64,000 nt of DNA from Pseudolysinimonas kribbensis (lineage in GTDB: Bacteria > Actinomycetota > Actinomycetes > Actinomycetales > Microbacteriaceae), in the NCBI RefSeq assembly GCF_030161895.1, contig NZ_BSVB01000001.1:3472001-3536000 (forward strand). Reading direction: 5' to 3'. Within the stretch, counting starts at the first letter, position 1; every line of letters begins with the position of its first letter. Shown piece by piece: positions 50,522-60,682 of the stretch. The translations under genes were made by a program, and so were the position numbers. The notes beneath the pieces were generated by a model. The model was given only the letters and a program-made list of their open reading frames with translations. It did no database searches and was not told the DNA's origin.

Positions 50522-53017
50522 GTGAGCACCCTCTCGCCCGCGGAGCGGTACGCGGCTGCACGAGCGCGTCGCGCGGCGCCCGAACTGCAGCTGTTCCGGG
50601 AGCGGCAGGACTTCGACCTCGACCCCTTCCAGCTCGAGGCCTGCCGGGCCCTCGAGGCGGGGCGCGGGGTGCTCGTGGCGGCACCGACCGGAGCCGGCAA
50701 GACGATCGTCGCCGAGTTCGCGGTGCATCTGGCGCTGGCCGACCCGCGGGCGAAGGTGTTCTACACGACGCCGATCAAGGCGCTCAGCAATCAGAAGTAC
50801 TCGGAGCTCGCGGCCGAGCACGGCGCCGAGCGCATCGGCCTGCTCACCGGCGACACCAACGTCAACAGCTCCGCCCGCGTCGTCGTCATGACGACCGAGG
50901 TGCTGCGCAACATGCTCTACGCCGACTCGCCCCTGTTGAAGGACCTGGCCTACGTGGTCATGGACGAGGTGCACTACCTCGCCGACCGGTTCCGGGGAGC
51001 GGTGTGGGAGGAGGTCATCATCCACCTCCCGCGCGAGGTGCGGCTCGTGTCGCTGAGCGCCACGGTGTCGAACGCGGAGGAGTTCGGTGACTGGCTGCAG
51101 GCCGTGCGCGGCGACACCGACGTCGTCGTCTCGGAGGACCGCCCGGTGCCGCTGGAGCAGCACGTGCTCGTGCGCTCGAAGCTCATGGACCTCTTCGACG
51201 ACTCCGGCGCGATCGCGGCCAACCGCGTCAATCCCGAGCTCGCGCGTCTCGCCTCCGCCGGTGGGCGGCCGGCCGGCACCTACCGGGGCCAGCACCCGGG
51301 CCGCCACCATCGCAAGGGGCAGGGCGGCCTCGGCTCGGAGGGGCAGCGGCAGGGGGCCTCGGCGGGGGATGGAACGCCGGCGACCGCATGGATCGCCCGG
51401 ATGTGGTGCGGCTGCTCGAGTCGCGGCACCTGCTGCCCGCGATCTTCTTCGTCTTCAGCCGAGCCGGCTGCGACGCCGCCGTGCAGCAGATCATGCGCTC
51501 CGACCTGCGGCTGACCGAGAAGTGGGAGCGCGACGAGATCCGCGACCTCGTCGAGGAGCGCTGCCGTGCGATCCCGGACGCCGATCTCGGCGTACTCGGG
51601 TACTGGGATTGGCTGGACGGGCTCGAGCGGGGGTCGCCGCGCACCACGCCGGGCTGCTGCCGGCGTTCAAGGAGATCATCGAGGAGCTGTTCCAGCGCAA
51701 GCTCCTCAAGGTCGTCTTCGCGACCGAGACGCTCGCGCTCGGCGTCAACATGCCGGCCCGCACCGTCGTGCTCGAGAAGCTCGAGAAGTTCAACGGCGAG
51801 GCGCGGGTGCCGATCACGCCGGGGGAGTACACCCAGCTGACCGGCCGGGCCGGTCGGCGCGGCATCGACGTCGAGGGGCACGCGGTCATCCAGTGGATCG
51901 GCGGCCTCGACCCCGCGGCCGTCGCGTCGCTTGCCTCCCGCCGCAGCTATCCGCTCGTGTCGAGCTTCCGGCCCACGTACAACATGGCCGTCAACCTCAT
52001 CGAGCAGTTCGGCCGGGAGCGCACCCGCGAGATCCTGGAGAGCTCGTTCGCGCAGTTCCAGGCCGACCGCGCCGTCGTCGACCTCGCGCGCCGGCTGCGC
52101 GAGCAGGAGAAGTCGCTCGAGGCGTACGCGGAGGCGATGCGATGCCACCTCGGCGACTTCGCCGAGTACGCGACGCTCCGCCGCGAGCTGACCGACCTCG
52201 AGCGCAAGAACGCGCGGGCCGAGGACGCCGCGGCGAGCTCGGCAACGAGTCGCGGAGCGAGCGCGACAAGCGACAGCGCCGGATCGCCGAGCTCCGGCGC
52301 CGGATGAAACAGCATCCCTGTCACGCCTGCAACGACCGCGAGGCGCACGCCCGCTGGGCCGAGCGCTGGTGGCGTCTCAAGCGCGAGCACGACCAGCTGG
52401 CGACGCAGATCCGCGGGCGCACGGGCGCCGTCGCCCAGGTCTTCGACCGGGTGAGCGACGTGCTGCTCGAGCTCGGCTACCTCGAGCGCGACCAGCACGG
52501 CCGGCTCGGCGTCGCGGGACCGGGAACGGCGCTGCGCCGGATCTACGGCGAGCGCGACCTGCTCGTCGCCGAGTGTCTGCGATCCGGCGTGTGGGACGGC
52601 CTCGATGCGGCCGGGCTCGCGGCGCTCGCGAGCTGTCTCGTCTTCGAGCCCCGTCGTGAGCGCGAGGAGGTGGGGGAGCACGGGCTGCCCCGCGGCGCCT
52701 TCCGAGCCGCGCTCGAGGCGACCGAGGCGATCTGGGAGCGGCTGAGCGAGCTGGAGACCGAGCACCGATTGCCGGACAGCGACCCGCCCTCGACCGGAAT
52801 CGCCCTCGCGACCCAGCGCTGGGCGCAGGGAGCGCAGCTGGACTCCGTGCTGCGGGATGCCGACCTGGCCGCCGGGGACTTCGTGCGCTGGATGAAGCAG
52901 GCCATCGATCTGCTCGACCAGATCTCGATCGTGGCGGACGGCCCGCTCGGCCGCACCGCGCGCGTGGCGATCGACGCCATCCGGCGCGGGATCGTGGCCT
53001 ACAGCGCGGTCCAGTAA
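50522..53017 (+). CDS. helY: Ski2-like DEAD/DEAH RNA helicase HelY (three frame breaks)
   Basis: Large helicase of about 832 residues. Motif I is AAPTGAGKTIVAEF, motif Ib TTPIKALSNQKY, motif II DEVHYLADRFRG, motif III SLSATVSNA, motif IV region FFVFSRAGCDAAV, and motif VI QLTGRAGRRGIDVEGHAV. The C-terminal helical arch and DSHCT-type domain reach RIAIDAIRRGIVAY-like IDAIRRGIVAYSAVQ. Frame breaks: 51364-51368 (G5; restores GGWNAGDRMDRPD), 51629-51633 (G5; restores RGVAAHHAGLL) and near 52231-52235 (restores ELGNESRSERDKRQRR). It follows tatC, as in mycobacteria. Confidence 0.9.
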
Positions 53018-53026
53018 TTGGCCACC

Positions 53027-53032
53027 TATGCT
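53027..53032 (+). promoter_or_regulatory. -10 hexamer of lnt
   Basis: TATGCT ends 6 nt before the GTG at 53039. Confidence 0.45.
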
Positions 53033-53038
53033 GAGCCG

Positions 53039-54607
53039 GTGCGTGCCCGCCCCGCTCTGCCGCTCGGATGGGCGCTCCTGGTCGCCGTATGCGCCGGCTT
53101 CATCCTCGACGGCGCGTTCCCCGACATCGACGTCTGGCCGCTCGCGTTCCTCGGCATCGGGCTCGCGCTGCTGATCCAGCAGGGCCGCCGGCTCGGGTCG
53201 GCGTTCCTGGTGGGCTTCGTGTTCGGCACGGTGTTCTTCGGCTGGCAGGTCTTCTGGGCGACCACGTTCCTCGGGCCGCTTCCGTGGGCGGCCCTGTCGG
53301 TGTTCATGGGCGCATGGTGCGGCGCCGGGGATGCTGATCACGCTCGCCTACCGCTGGGTGCCACCGGCGTTCCCGACCGCGGTCTCGCGCCTGCTGTTCC
53401 TCCCCGCGGTCGTCGCCGGGCTCTGGACGCTCCGGGAGGCCGTGGCGAGCGTCTGGCCGTGGGGCGGCTTCGCGTGGGGCCGGGTCGCGCTCTCGCAGTC
53501 CGACAGCGCGATCTCCGACCTCTTCCCGTGGCTGGGCGTCTCGGGCGTGAGCTTCGTCATGGTGTTCCTGTGCGCGGTCGCGCTGGCCGCCATCCAGGAG
53601 GGGTGGCGCAGGCGCGGTCCGTGGCGGGAGCCGGTGGCGGTGGGGCCGCGCGCGCCGCTCTCGTGACCGCGATCGCCGCGTTGATGGTGGTGATCCCGGC
53701 GTTCCCCGTTCCGACCCACGGGACGCTCCGCGTCGGCGCCGTGCAGGGCGACACGAAGGCGGGCTACTTCGACCCGCCCGCGCGCGTCGGCGACAACCTG
53801 CTGCGGCAGATCCAGAAGACGCAGCCCGTCTACGGCCGGCACGTGGATGTCGTGGTGTGGCCCGAGGGGGCGTCCGACCTGGATCCGCTGGAAGACCCCG
53901 ACGCCGCGGCGCTGTGGGACGAGGTGGCCCAGCGCGCCGGTGCGCCGCTCGTGGGCGGGGCGATCACCGCGCGCACGTCGCACGGGGTGACCCGGTACTA
54001 CAACACGTCGATGGTCTGGCAGCCGGCGCGGGGCGGAGAGACCGACCACTACGACAAGAAGCATCCGGTGCCGTTCGGCGAGTACGTGCCGGCCCGGCCG
54101 TTCTTCCACGCGATCGTGCCGAGCCTCATCGATCTCATCCAGCGCGAGTACACGCCGGGAACCACCGACGACGTCATGGACGTCGGCAAAGCCGTCGCCT
54201 CGATCGCGATCTGCTTCGACATCGTCGACGACCAGATCATGACCGACGGTGTCCGGGAGGGCGGTCAGCTGGTCTTCGCGCAGACCAACAACGCCGACTT
54301 CGGGCAGTTCACCGACGAGAGCGTGCAGCAACTGGCGATCGCCCGGATCCGGGCGCGCGAACTCGGCCGCTCGGTGGTCAACATCTCGACCGTCGGTACG
54401 AGCGCGATCGTCTACCCGGACGGCACCGAGCACGACCGGCTCGCGACCTACACGCCCGGCGTGATGATCGACGACGTGCCCCTGGCCACGACGATGACGC
54501 CCGCCGTGCTCGGCGGGCGTCAGATCGAGTGGCTCGTGTGCGGGCTCGGCGTCGGCGCGCTGGTCGCCGGCTTCACGGTCCGCTTCGGCCGGAGGCGGAA
54601 GAGCTAG
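53039..54607 (+). CDS. lnt: Apolipoprotein N-acyltransferase (two frame breaks)
   Basis: Membrane enzyme that adds the third acyl chain to lipoproteins, about 523 residues. N-terminal membrane segments (LPLGWALLVAVCAGFILDGAF on) precede a nitrilase-fold periplasmic domain: catalytic Glu in VVWPEGASD, Lys in HYDKKHPVPFGEYVPAR, Cys in IAICFDIVDD. Frame breaks at 53327-53330 (near GCGAG, joins to MLITLAYRWVPP) and 53642-53645 (G4; restores VGAARAALVTAIAALM). GTG at 53039 chosen from the hexamer spacing; the frame is open further upstream. Substrates here would include the FKBP lipoprotein. Confidence 0.88.
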   Translation: MRARPALPLGWALLVAVCAGFILDGAFPDIDVWPLAFLGIGLALLIQQGRRLGSAFLVGFVFGTVFFGWQVFWATTFLGPLPWAALSVFMGAWCGAGDADHARLPLGATGVPDRGLAPAVPPRGRRRALDAPGGRGERLAVGRLRVGPGRALAVRQRDLRPLPVAGRLGRELRHGVPVRGRAGRHPGGVAQARSVAGAGGGGAARAALVTAIAALMVVIPAFPVPTHGTLRVGAVQGDTKAGYFDPPARVGDNLLRQIQKTQPVYGRHVDVVVWPEGASDLDPLEDPDAAALWDEVAQRAGAPLVGGAITARTSHGVTRYYNTSMVWQPARGGETDHYDKKHPVPFGEYVPARPFFHAIVPSLIDLIQREYTPGTTDDVMDVGKAVASIAICFDIVDDQIMTDGVREGGQLVFAQTNNADFGQFTDESVQQLAIARIRARELGRSVVNISTVGTSAIVYPDGTEHDRLATYTPGVMIDDVPLATTMTPAVLGGRQIEWLVCGLGVGALVAGFTVRFGRRRKS

Positions 54608-54981
54608 GCGCTCTTCTTGCTCCCGGCCTTCTCCTGGCCGCGGCGTGCCCGGAGGTACTGGAGGCGCTCCTGCAGCAGTTCCTCGAGCTCGGCACGGCTG
54701 CGGCGCTCGAGCAGCATGTCCCAGTGGGTGCGGACCGGCTTGGCTTCGACCGGCTCCGACTCGACGAGTTCGCCCTCGTCATCGACGAGGCGTCCCTCCT
54801 GTCCGCTCCGGGGCGAGGCCCAGGTCTCCGGGACGTCCGCCTCGGCGGCGAAGACGACCTCGAAGGTCGAGCCGTCCTCGGTGCGGTACGTGACCTTCTT
54901 GCGGGGTGAGAACTCGACGCCCTCTTCGCTCTGCATGCTCTGTGAGCCGAGTCGCATCCCGCGCAGGCTGCGATCTGCCAT
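54604..54981 (-). CDS. rbpA: RNA polymerase-binding protein RbpA
   Basis: Actinobacterial transcription factor that stabilises sigma-A holoenzyme, 125 residues. Landmarks: MADRSLRGMRLGSQSMQSEEGVEFSPRKKVTYRTEDG at the N-terminus and the sigma-interaction domain RTHWDMLLERRSRAELEELL near the C-terminus. The zinc-ribbon Cys residues of mycobacterial RbpA are absent, as in many Micrococcales. ATG at 54981. Its stop overlaps the lnt stop. Confidence 0.93.
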   Translation of the reverse strand: MADRSLRGMRLGSQSMQSEEGVEFSPRKKVTYRTEDGSTFEVVFAAEADVPETWASPRSGQEGRLVDDEGELVESEPVEAKPVRTHWDMLLERRSRAELEELLQERLQYLRARRGQEKAGSKKSA

Positions 54982-55030
54982 CGTGTGGCCTCCTGACGCT
55001 GTGGTGCTCGCGCCCGGTGGGACGCGACTC

Positions 55031-55036
55031 ATATAC
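55031..55036 (-). promoter_or_regulatory. Possible rbpA promoter element
   Basis: A short AT-rich patch (ATATAC on the plus strand, GTATAT on the minus strand) 50 bp upstream of rbpA in otherwise GC-rich DNA; it could be a -10 element with a 40-nt leader. No clear -35 is visible. Confidence 0.3.
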
Positions 55037-55121
55037 AACCCGAGGGTGGTCGCGTTCATGCCCGGGGAGGGCCCTTTTCAGAGCTTTCACAGCGGAACCC
55101 GCCGACCTCGCAGTGAACGGA

Positions 55122-55876
55122 TCAGGGTGCCGCGCGCCGGCGCACCGCATCCATCGCGAGGTCGCATCGGTCGGTGATGATGCCGTCCACCCCGCGGTCC
55201 AGCAGTCGCCTCATCATCGCGGGGTCGTTGATGGTCCAGACGTGCATCTCGATGCCGAGCTCGTGAACGGCCCGGATGACGCGGGGGTCGTCGCGCGTAT
55301 GCGCAGCACCCGGAGCGGGAGCTGTACGGCATCGACGTCGCGCAGGGCCCGTCGCACCAGCATCCGGATGCCGAGCTTGGCCCCGACCACCGTCGCGAGC
55401 ACCGCGAGCGACGAGGCCGAGGTGGCCACGCCGTCGAGCCGCCGCACGGTGCTCCGACGCCGCCGGCCGTCGAACGACCCGACGAGCACCCGGTGCTGGG
55501 CTCGCGCTGCGGCGATGGCGCGCGCCGCCGGCTCGCTCGCGGCCGCGTGCTTGATGTCGATGTTGAACCGCGCGTCGGGGAACGCGTCGAGCACCTCGGT
55601 CAGGGTCGGATAGGTCTGCCCGGACCCGAGGTCGATCCGTGCGAGCTCGGCCGCGGTCAGCTGATCGATCCTCATGTTCCGGCCGGCGACCCGGCGCAGA
55701 TCGGGGTCGTGGCTGACGATGGCGACGCCGTCCGCCGACGCATGCACATCGGTCTCCACGTAGGCGACGCCGGTTGCGAGCGCCTTCACAAAGGCGAGCA
55801 TCGTGTTCTCGGGAGCCTCGAGGGCGAGCCCGCGGTGGGCGAGCACCCGCGGGGAGCGGGGAGAACCAGTCCGCAT
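55122..55876 (-). CDS. Glycerophosphodiester phosphodiesterase (frame broken at 55283-55287)
   Basis: GDPD-family enzyme of about 251 residues that cleaves glycerophosphodiesters to glycerol-3-phosphate. Catalytic stretch: VLAHRGLALEAPENTMLAF, ETDVHASADGVAIVSHDPDL and FNIDIKH. The frame changes in the G5 run 55283-55287; a sixth base restores TTPRVIRAVHELGIEMHVWTINDPAMMRRLLDRGVDGIITD, the conserved C-terminal block. ATG at 55876 gives MRTGSPRSPRVLAHRG. Confidence 0.87.
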
Positions 55877-55893
55877 CGGGGCCGGGGGCCGCG

Positions 55894-56832
55894 CTACTCC
55901 TTCTTGGGCGCACCCGACCCTCTCGGGGCATCCGGGTCGCGCGGCGCGAAGAAGCCCGCTCCGATGTTCTGCAGGGCCTCGGTCAGTTCGCTCGGGATGA
56001 TCCAGAGCTTGTTCGACGCCCCCTCGGCGAGCTTCGGCAGCGTCTGCAGGTACTGGTACGAGAGCAGCTTGCTGTCGGGATCGCCTGCGTGGATCGCGCC
56101 GAACACGGTCTCGATGGCCTTCGCCTCGCCCTCGGCGCGCAGCACCGCGGCCTTGGCGTCGCCCTCCGCCTGGAGGATCGCGGCCTGCCGGTGCCCCTCC
56201 GCCTCGAGGATCTGCGACTGCTTCGTGCCCTCGGCCGTGAGGATCACGGCGCGGCGGTCGCGCTCGGCGCGCATCTGCTTCTCCATCGAGTCCTGGATGG
56301 AGGCGGGCGGGTCGATCGCCTTGAGCTCGACACGGCTCACCCGGATGCCCCACTTGCCGGTGGCCTCGTCGAGCACGATGCGCAGCTGGCCGTTGATGTT
56401 GTCACGGGAGGTCAGCGCCTCCTCGAGGTTGAGGCCGCCGACCACGTTGCGCAGGGTCGTCGTGGTGAGCTGCTCGACCGCACCGAGGTAGTTGGCGATC
56501 TCGTAGGTCGCGGCCCGGGCATCCGTCACCTGGAAGTAGACGACCGTGTCGATCGAGACGACCAGGTTGTCCTCGGTGATGACCGGCTGCGGCGGGAAGC
56601 TCACCACCTGCTCGCGCAGGTCGACGAGCGGGCGGAGCCGGTCGACGAAGGGCACCAGGAGGTTCAGGCCCGGCATGAGGGTCTTGTGGTAGCGGCCCAG
56701 CCGCTCCACGATGCCGGCGTACGCCTGCGGGATGATGCGGATGGACCGGAACAGGACCGTCAACACGAAGATCGCCACGATGACGATCACGATGATGAGG
56801 ATCACGTCGCCGAAGATCTGACCGTCGGTCAT
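55894..56832 (-). CDS. SPFH/Band 7 membrane protein (stomatin/QmcA-like)
   Basis: A 312-residue membrane protein: one N-terminal membrane segment (VILIIVIVIVAIFVLTVLF), then a Band 7 domain (IIPQAYAGIVERLGRYHKTLMPGLNLLVPFVD, VITEDNLVVSIDTVVYFQVTD) and a coiled-coil region of repeated EAEG/QAEGDAKA. These proteins form membrane microdomains or protease-regulating rings. It overlaps the NfeD gene by 4 bp; SPFH and NfeD pairs are a conserved membrane module. Confidence 0.92.
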   Translation of the reverse strand: MTDGQIFGDVILIIVIVIVAIFVLTVLFRSIRIIPQAYAGIVERLGRYHKTLMPGLNLLVPFVDRLRPLVDLREQVVSFPPQPVITEDNLVVSIDTVVYFQVTDARAATYEIANYLGAVEQLTTTTLRNVVGGLNLEEALTSRDNINGQLRIVLDEATGKWGIRVSRVELKAIDPPASIQDSMEKQMRAERDRRAVILTAEGTKQSQILEAEGHRQAAILQAEGDAKAAVLRAEGEAKAIETVFGAIHAGDPDSKLLSYQYLQTLPKLAEGASNKLWIIPSELTEALQNIGAGFFAPRDPDAPRGSGAPKKE

Positions 56833-57335
56833 GAGGCGCTGGCTCCTTCTGAGGGTTCGTTTCGATGCCGCTCGGCCGGCGCGACCACGGCGGTCGCCCC
56901 GTCGATCGCCGTGACGACGACCTGCTCGCCCTCGATCAGGCGATCGGATGCCGGCCCCGCGTTGCCGAGCCGGGAGGTCCAGGTCTCGCCGTTGGCGAGC
57001 TTCACCTGACCGCGGCCGTCGGCGAAGGCGACGACGACGGTGCCGGTCAGGCCCAGCAGGGCCTCCACGTTCGTGCGCGCCGGATCGCCGCCGCGGCGCA
57101 ATCGGTGCAGCAAGGGCGGGCGCACCACGAGCAGCAGCAGAAGCGCCAGCACGCCGGCGACGATGATGTCGACCCACCACTGGGCCCCCAGGAGGCCGGC
57201 GACGAGGCCGCCCGCGCTGCCGATGGCCAGCATGAGGAAGGTGAAGTCGAGGCTGAGCACCTCGACGATCAGGAAGATGAGGATGAGGGCCAGCCACACC
57301 ACCCACGCCCAGCTCGAGATCACGTCACTGGGCAT
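56829..57335 (-). CDS. NfeD-family membrane protein
   Basis: A 168-residue partner of the SPFH protein: membrane segments WVVWLALILIFLIVEVLSL, FTFLMLAIGSAGGLVAGLLGAQ and VDIIVAGVLALLLLLVV, then a soluble OB-fold domain (ALLGLTGTVVVAFADGRGQVKLANGETWTSRL). This is the short NfeD type without the protease domain. It may recruit the SPFH ring. Coupled to it by ATGA. Confidence 0.9.
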   Translation of the reverse strand: MPSDVISSWAWVVWLALILIFLIVEVLSLDFTFLMLAIGSAGGLVAGLLGAQWWVDIIVAGVLALLLLLVVRPPLLHRLRRGGDPARTNVEALLGLTGTVVVAFADGRGQVKLANGETWTSRLGNAGPASDRLIEGEQVVVTAIDGATAVVAPAERHRNEPSEGASAS

Positions 57336-57377
57336 GATTCGAAAGTACCACCCGGCCCGGCGGGCGGAGGGGTTGGG

Positions 57378-57383
57378 TAGGGT
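57378..57383 (+). promoter_or_regulatory. -10 hexamer of the SDR gene
   Basis: TAGGGT ends 8 nt before the GTG at 57392. Confidence 0.4.
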
Positions 57384-57391
57384 CGGATCCC

Positions 57392-58161
57392 GTGAACGAT
57401 GAGGCTCCGCTCGCGGCCGGCACGCTGTCCGGCATCCGCGCCCTGGTCACGGGCTCCAGCCGGGGGATCGGCGCCGATACGGCCCGCTACCTGGCCGACG
57501 CCGGCGCCCGGGTCGCCATCAACTTCCGCAACAAGGAGGCGCGTGCCCTGAAGGTCGTCGCCGGAATCGAGGAGGCCGGGGAGAGGCCATCGCCGTCGGC
57601 GCCGACCTCACCGCTCCCGACTCGGTCGCCGCGATGTTCGCCATGATCAAGGCGGAATGGGATGGTCTCGACCTGCTCGTCTTGAATGCCTCCGGCGGCA
57701 TGGAAGGCGGGATGGCCGAGGACTATGCGCTCCGGCTCAACCGTGACGCCCAGGTCGACGTGCTCGAGAAGGCGCTGCCGCTGATGCCGTCGGGGTCGCG
57801 CGTGGTGTTCGTGACCAGCCACCAGGCGCACTTCATCGAGACGACCGCCACGATGGACCTCTACGAGCCGGTGGCTCGCAGCAAACGCGCCGGCGAGGAC
57901 GCGCTTCGCGCGCGCCTCGGCGAGCTCGACGAGCGCGGCATCTCCTTCGTCGTCGTCTCGGGCGACATGATCGAGGGCACCATCACGGCGACCCTCCTCG
58001 AGCGCGCCCAGCCCGGTGCGCTCGAGTCGCGGCGCGAGGAGGCCGGACGCCTGTACTCGGTCGCCGAGTTCGCCGCCGAGGTCGCGAGGGCGGCCGTGGA
58101 CCCGATTCCGGATGATCACACCCGGCTGGTCGGCGACGTGAGCGGTTTCCAGAGCCCGTGA
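57392..58161 (+). CDS. SDR family oxidoreductase (frame broken at 57578-57581)
   Basis: About 256 residues. The dinucleotide motif is VTGSSRGIGADTARYLA; the NAG-like LVLNASGG is followed by VVFVTSHQAHFI and a catalytic Tyr/Lys region YEPVARSKRAGEDAL. The frame changes in the G4 run 57578-57581; a fifth G restores EEAGGEAIAVGADLT. It heads a string of three overlapping genes (SDR, NUDIX, acetyltransferase). Substrate unknown. Confidence 0.82.
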
Positions 58162-58624
58162 CCTTCCGCGCCACCTCCCGGGTGCTGCTGTTCGACCCCG
58201 ACGATCGGGTGTTGATGTTCCTGCACTACGGCAAGGACCGCAGCATCCCGCCGCGCTGGATCACGCCGGGCGGCGGCGTGGATCCGGGGAGGACCACGAC
58301 ACCGCGGCGATTCGCGAAGTGCGCGAGGAGACCGGGCTGGAGCTGGACGGCGTCCCGGCGCCCTTCCTCGACACCGACTTCGATCCCGACCAGCGCTGGC
58401 ACGTGTACGACCGCGGGCACTGGGCCTGGTACGCCGTGCGTGTTCCGGCGTCGTTCGAGCCGCAGCGCGACGGATGGACCGACGAGGAGCTCCGCGACAT
58501 GGTCGACTGGCGCTGGATGAGTGCCACCGAGCTGGAGGCCGAAGCCGCCTCCGCCCACGAGACCGAGCCGACCGAGCTGCCGGACCTCGTGCGCGCCAAC
58601 ACCCCACCGAAAGGGAATCCGTGA
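58158..58624 (+). CDS. NUDIX hydrolase (frame broken at 58286-58289)
   Basis: About 155 residues. N-terminal TSRVLLFDPDDRVLMFLHYG, then the NUDIX box GGGVDPGEDHDTAAIREVREETGLEL after the frame repair at the G4 run 58286-58289, and a C-terminal WRWMSATELEA. It hydrolyses a nucleoside diphosphate derivative. The GTG start overlaps the SDR stop, and its own end overlaps the next gene, so the three are coupled. Confidence 0.83.
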
Positions 58625-59860
58625 CCCGGCTCGAGCACTTCACGGCGGCTGACGACGAGCGCACCCGCACGTGGGCGCGCGCCGTTCCGCAGATGTACCA
58701 CGGCGCCGATCCCGATGAGACGCGGTTGAGCTGGCTGGTCGACTCGGCGGTCGCGGACGGCGCGATGCTCACCGGCGCCTACGAGGACGCACCGGGCGTG
58801 GACGGGCGGATCGCGCCCGTGGGCACGTTCGCGGCGGTTCCCGGCACTCTGAATCTCGGCGGGGCGCCGGTGACGGCATCCTCATCGCCTCCGTCGGGGT
58901 GAGGCCGACCCACCGCCGTCAGGGACTGCTGCGACGAATGATGGAGCAGTCGTTGCGGTCCTCCGCCGACGCGGGCGTGCCGCTGTCGATCCTCACCGCG
59001 AGCGAGGGCGGGATCTACGAACGGTTCGGCTTCGGCGCGGCGGTCTGGCGCGGTCCGCTGCGCCTCGACGTCCGCTCCGGTCTTCGGCTTCGAGCCTCCG
59101 GCAGGGGGTCGGTGCACGAGGTGGATCCCCACTGGCTGATGGATCGCGCACCGACCGTCTTCGAGCGCTTCCACACGCTCGTTCGGCTCGGTGAGCCGGC
59201 GCGCCGAGTTCCTCGGTGACGTCCTGTTCGAGCCGACCGGCGATCGGCTGTCGGCGCTGGTCCGCGCCGCAGTGCACCTCGGCGAGAACGGTGAGGTCGA
59301 CGGGTTCGCGTTCTACCGGCCCAGCACAGCGTGGGCGCACTCCCTCGAGATCCTCGACCTCATCGCCCTGACACCCGACGCCTACCTCGGGCTCTGGGCC
59401 CTGCTCGGCAACACGGACCTCGTCGACACCCTCACGTTCGACGGCGCGGTGCTCGACGAGCCGATCCGGCACGCGGTCGTCGACCCCCGCACGGCGGCCG
59501 TGACCGGGGTGCACGACTCCTCTGGGTGCGCGTGCTCGACCCCGTCGCCGCGCTCGGATCCCGCCGCTACCGCGGAGCGGTCGCCGAGACGATCGTGCTG
59601 GACATCCGTGACGATCTCGGACACGCCGCCGGGCTCTTCGAGGTCGACGTGCGCGGGGAGCGGCGTCGGTCCGTCGGGTCGAGGCGGCCGCTCCCGATGT
59701 GACCATGGACGTGGCGACCTTGGGCGTGCTCCTTCTCGGCACGGTCACGGCCACCGAGCTCGAGCGCTCATCGCGTCTCACGCTCGCGGGCGTCGCGGGG
59801 GAGCGGCTCGACGCCGTGTTCGCGCCCACGTCTCCACCCCGGTTCTACTCGCAGTTCTGA
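58621..59860 (+). CDS. Eis-like GNAT N-acetyltransferase (four frame breaks)
   Basis: About 414 residues with the Eis architecture: an N-terminal GNAT domain (TFAAVPGTLNLGG, ASVGVRPTHRRQGLLRRMMEQSL with the acetyl-CoA pyrophosphate loop, SEGGIYERFGFGAA), a second GNAT-like domain, and a C-terminal SCP2-like domain ending FAPTSPPRFYSQF with the C-terminal carboxylate typical of Eis. Frame breaks: 58861-58864 (G4), near 59185-59215 (two bases missing), near 59514-59520, and 59655-59658 (G4). GTG start. Eis homologues can acetylate aminoglycosides; nothing here proves that activity. Confidence 0.78.
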
Positions 59861-59889
59861 CCGCCGACCCGGCGCCTGAAGGGATCCTC

Positions 59890-60359
59890 ATGACCGATCT
59901 GCCCGTGTACACCGCCGCCGATATCGACCCGACCGGGCTCGCGGTGGAGTCGTTCGACAACGATGACGCCGTGGAGCTCGGCCTCACCGCCGTGGAGGCC
60001 ATCCGCATGTCCGGCAGGAGCCTGGCGGTGCGGATCGTGCTGCGCGGCGACGTCGTGTTCCAGGCGAAGCTGCGCAGCACGGGGCCGGGCAACGACCCGT
60101 GGCTCGCCGGCAAGGCGGCCGTGGCCGAGCGCTTCGGCGAACCGTCACTGCGCGTCCGCCGCACGCACGAGGAGGCCGGCACACCGTTCGCCGAGCGGGC
60201 CGACGTCGATCACGAGGTGCTCAAGGCGCACGGCGGCTCGGTGCCGATCCGGGTCGACGGCGAGGTCGTCGGCACGATCACGATGTCGGGGAGCCGGACG
60301 TCGTCGATCACCAGGTGGTCACCGACGCCGTGCGGGGCTACCTCGCGCGACGCGGCTGA
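59890..60359 (+). CDS. UPF0303/heme-degrading-domain family protein (frame broken at 60288-60291)
   Basis: About 156 residues, related to the GlcG/HbpS-like UPF0303 family. Landmarks: AVELGLTAVEAIRMSGRSLAVRIVLRGDVVFQAKL, GNDPWLAGKAAVAERFGEPSLRVRRTHEE, and the C-terminal GGSVPIRVDGEVVGTITMSG. One base at the G4 run 60288-60291 restores EPDVVDHQVVTDAVRGYLARRG. It is the last host gene before the dif site. Confidence 0.8.
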
Positions 60360-60654
60360 TCCACCGGCGCCGCCACCCGCCACCCGCTGCCCGTCGACCA
60401 CGAAGTAGATCGAGGGGCGCAGTTGCGTTATGTCAGCAGCCACGGTGCGATCGACGAGGCGACAGGTGGCCACGGTCGAGGCCTCGATCCGGCGCGACAG
60501 GCCGGTCTCGGCGAAGTGGCGTTCAGGCGCTCGTCGCCCGCTCGTCGACGCCGTTCGAACCGGCAGAGGCATCGAACGGCCGAATATCGGCGCCTCGTGA
60601 CCGGTGGAACGTCGATTCCGGGCCGCTCGGCGAAAACAGAAGGTTGCGCGAGCG
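60360..60654. other. Gene-free stretch next to dif
   Basis: 295 bp between the UPF0303 stop and the dif site. No frame here has a credible start, ribosome site or family resemblance. A minus-strand open frame (60210-60572) runs through it but overlaps the host gene by 150 bp without stopping. I see no promoter I would defend. Confidence 0.6.
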
Positions 60655-60682
60655 TCACCCGATAATCAGTATTATGTCAGGA
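60655..60682. other. XerCD dif site, used as attachment site of the prophage
   Basis: A 28-bp site in the dif layout: XerC-side arm TCACCCGATAA (60655-60665), 6-bp centre TCAGTA, XerD-side arm TTATGTCAGGA (60672-60682). The core matches E. coli dif (arm ends GCATAA and TTATGT) and the actinobacterial form with CCGATAAT and TTATGTCA. The last bases of the right arm differ from what I expect in actinobacteria, as in a hybrid left junction. Confidence 0.85.
60661..60666 (+). promoter_or_regulatory. Possible -10 element formed by the dif core
   Basis: GATAAT inside the dif site ends 7 nt before the ATG at 60674, the same spacing as the leaderless host promoters in this window. Confidence 0.35.

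Noticed and set aside
60210..60572. Minus-strand open frame of 120 codons next to dif
   Set aside because: It overlaps the UPF0303 gene by 150 bp on the opposite strand, has no ribosome site or recognisable family, and fits a chance frame in GC-rich DNA.
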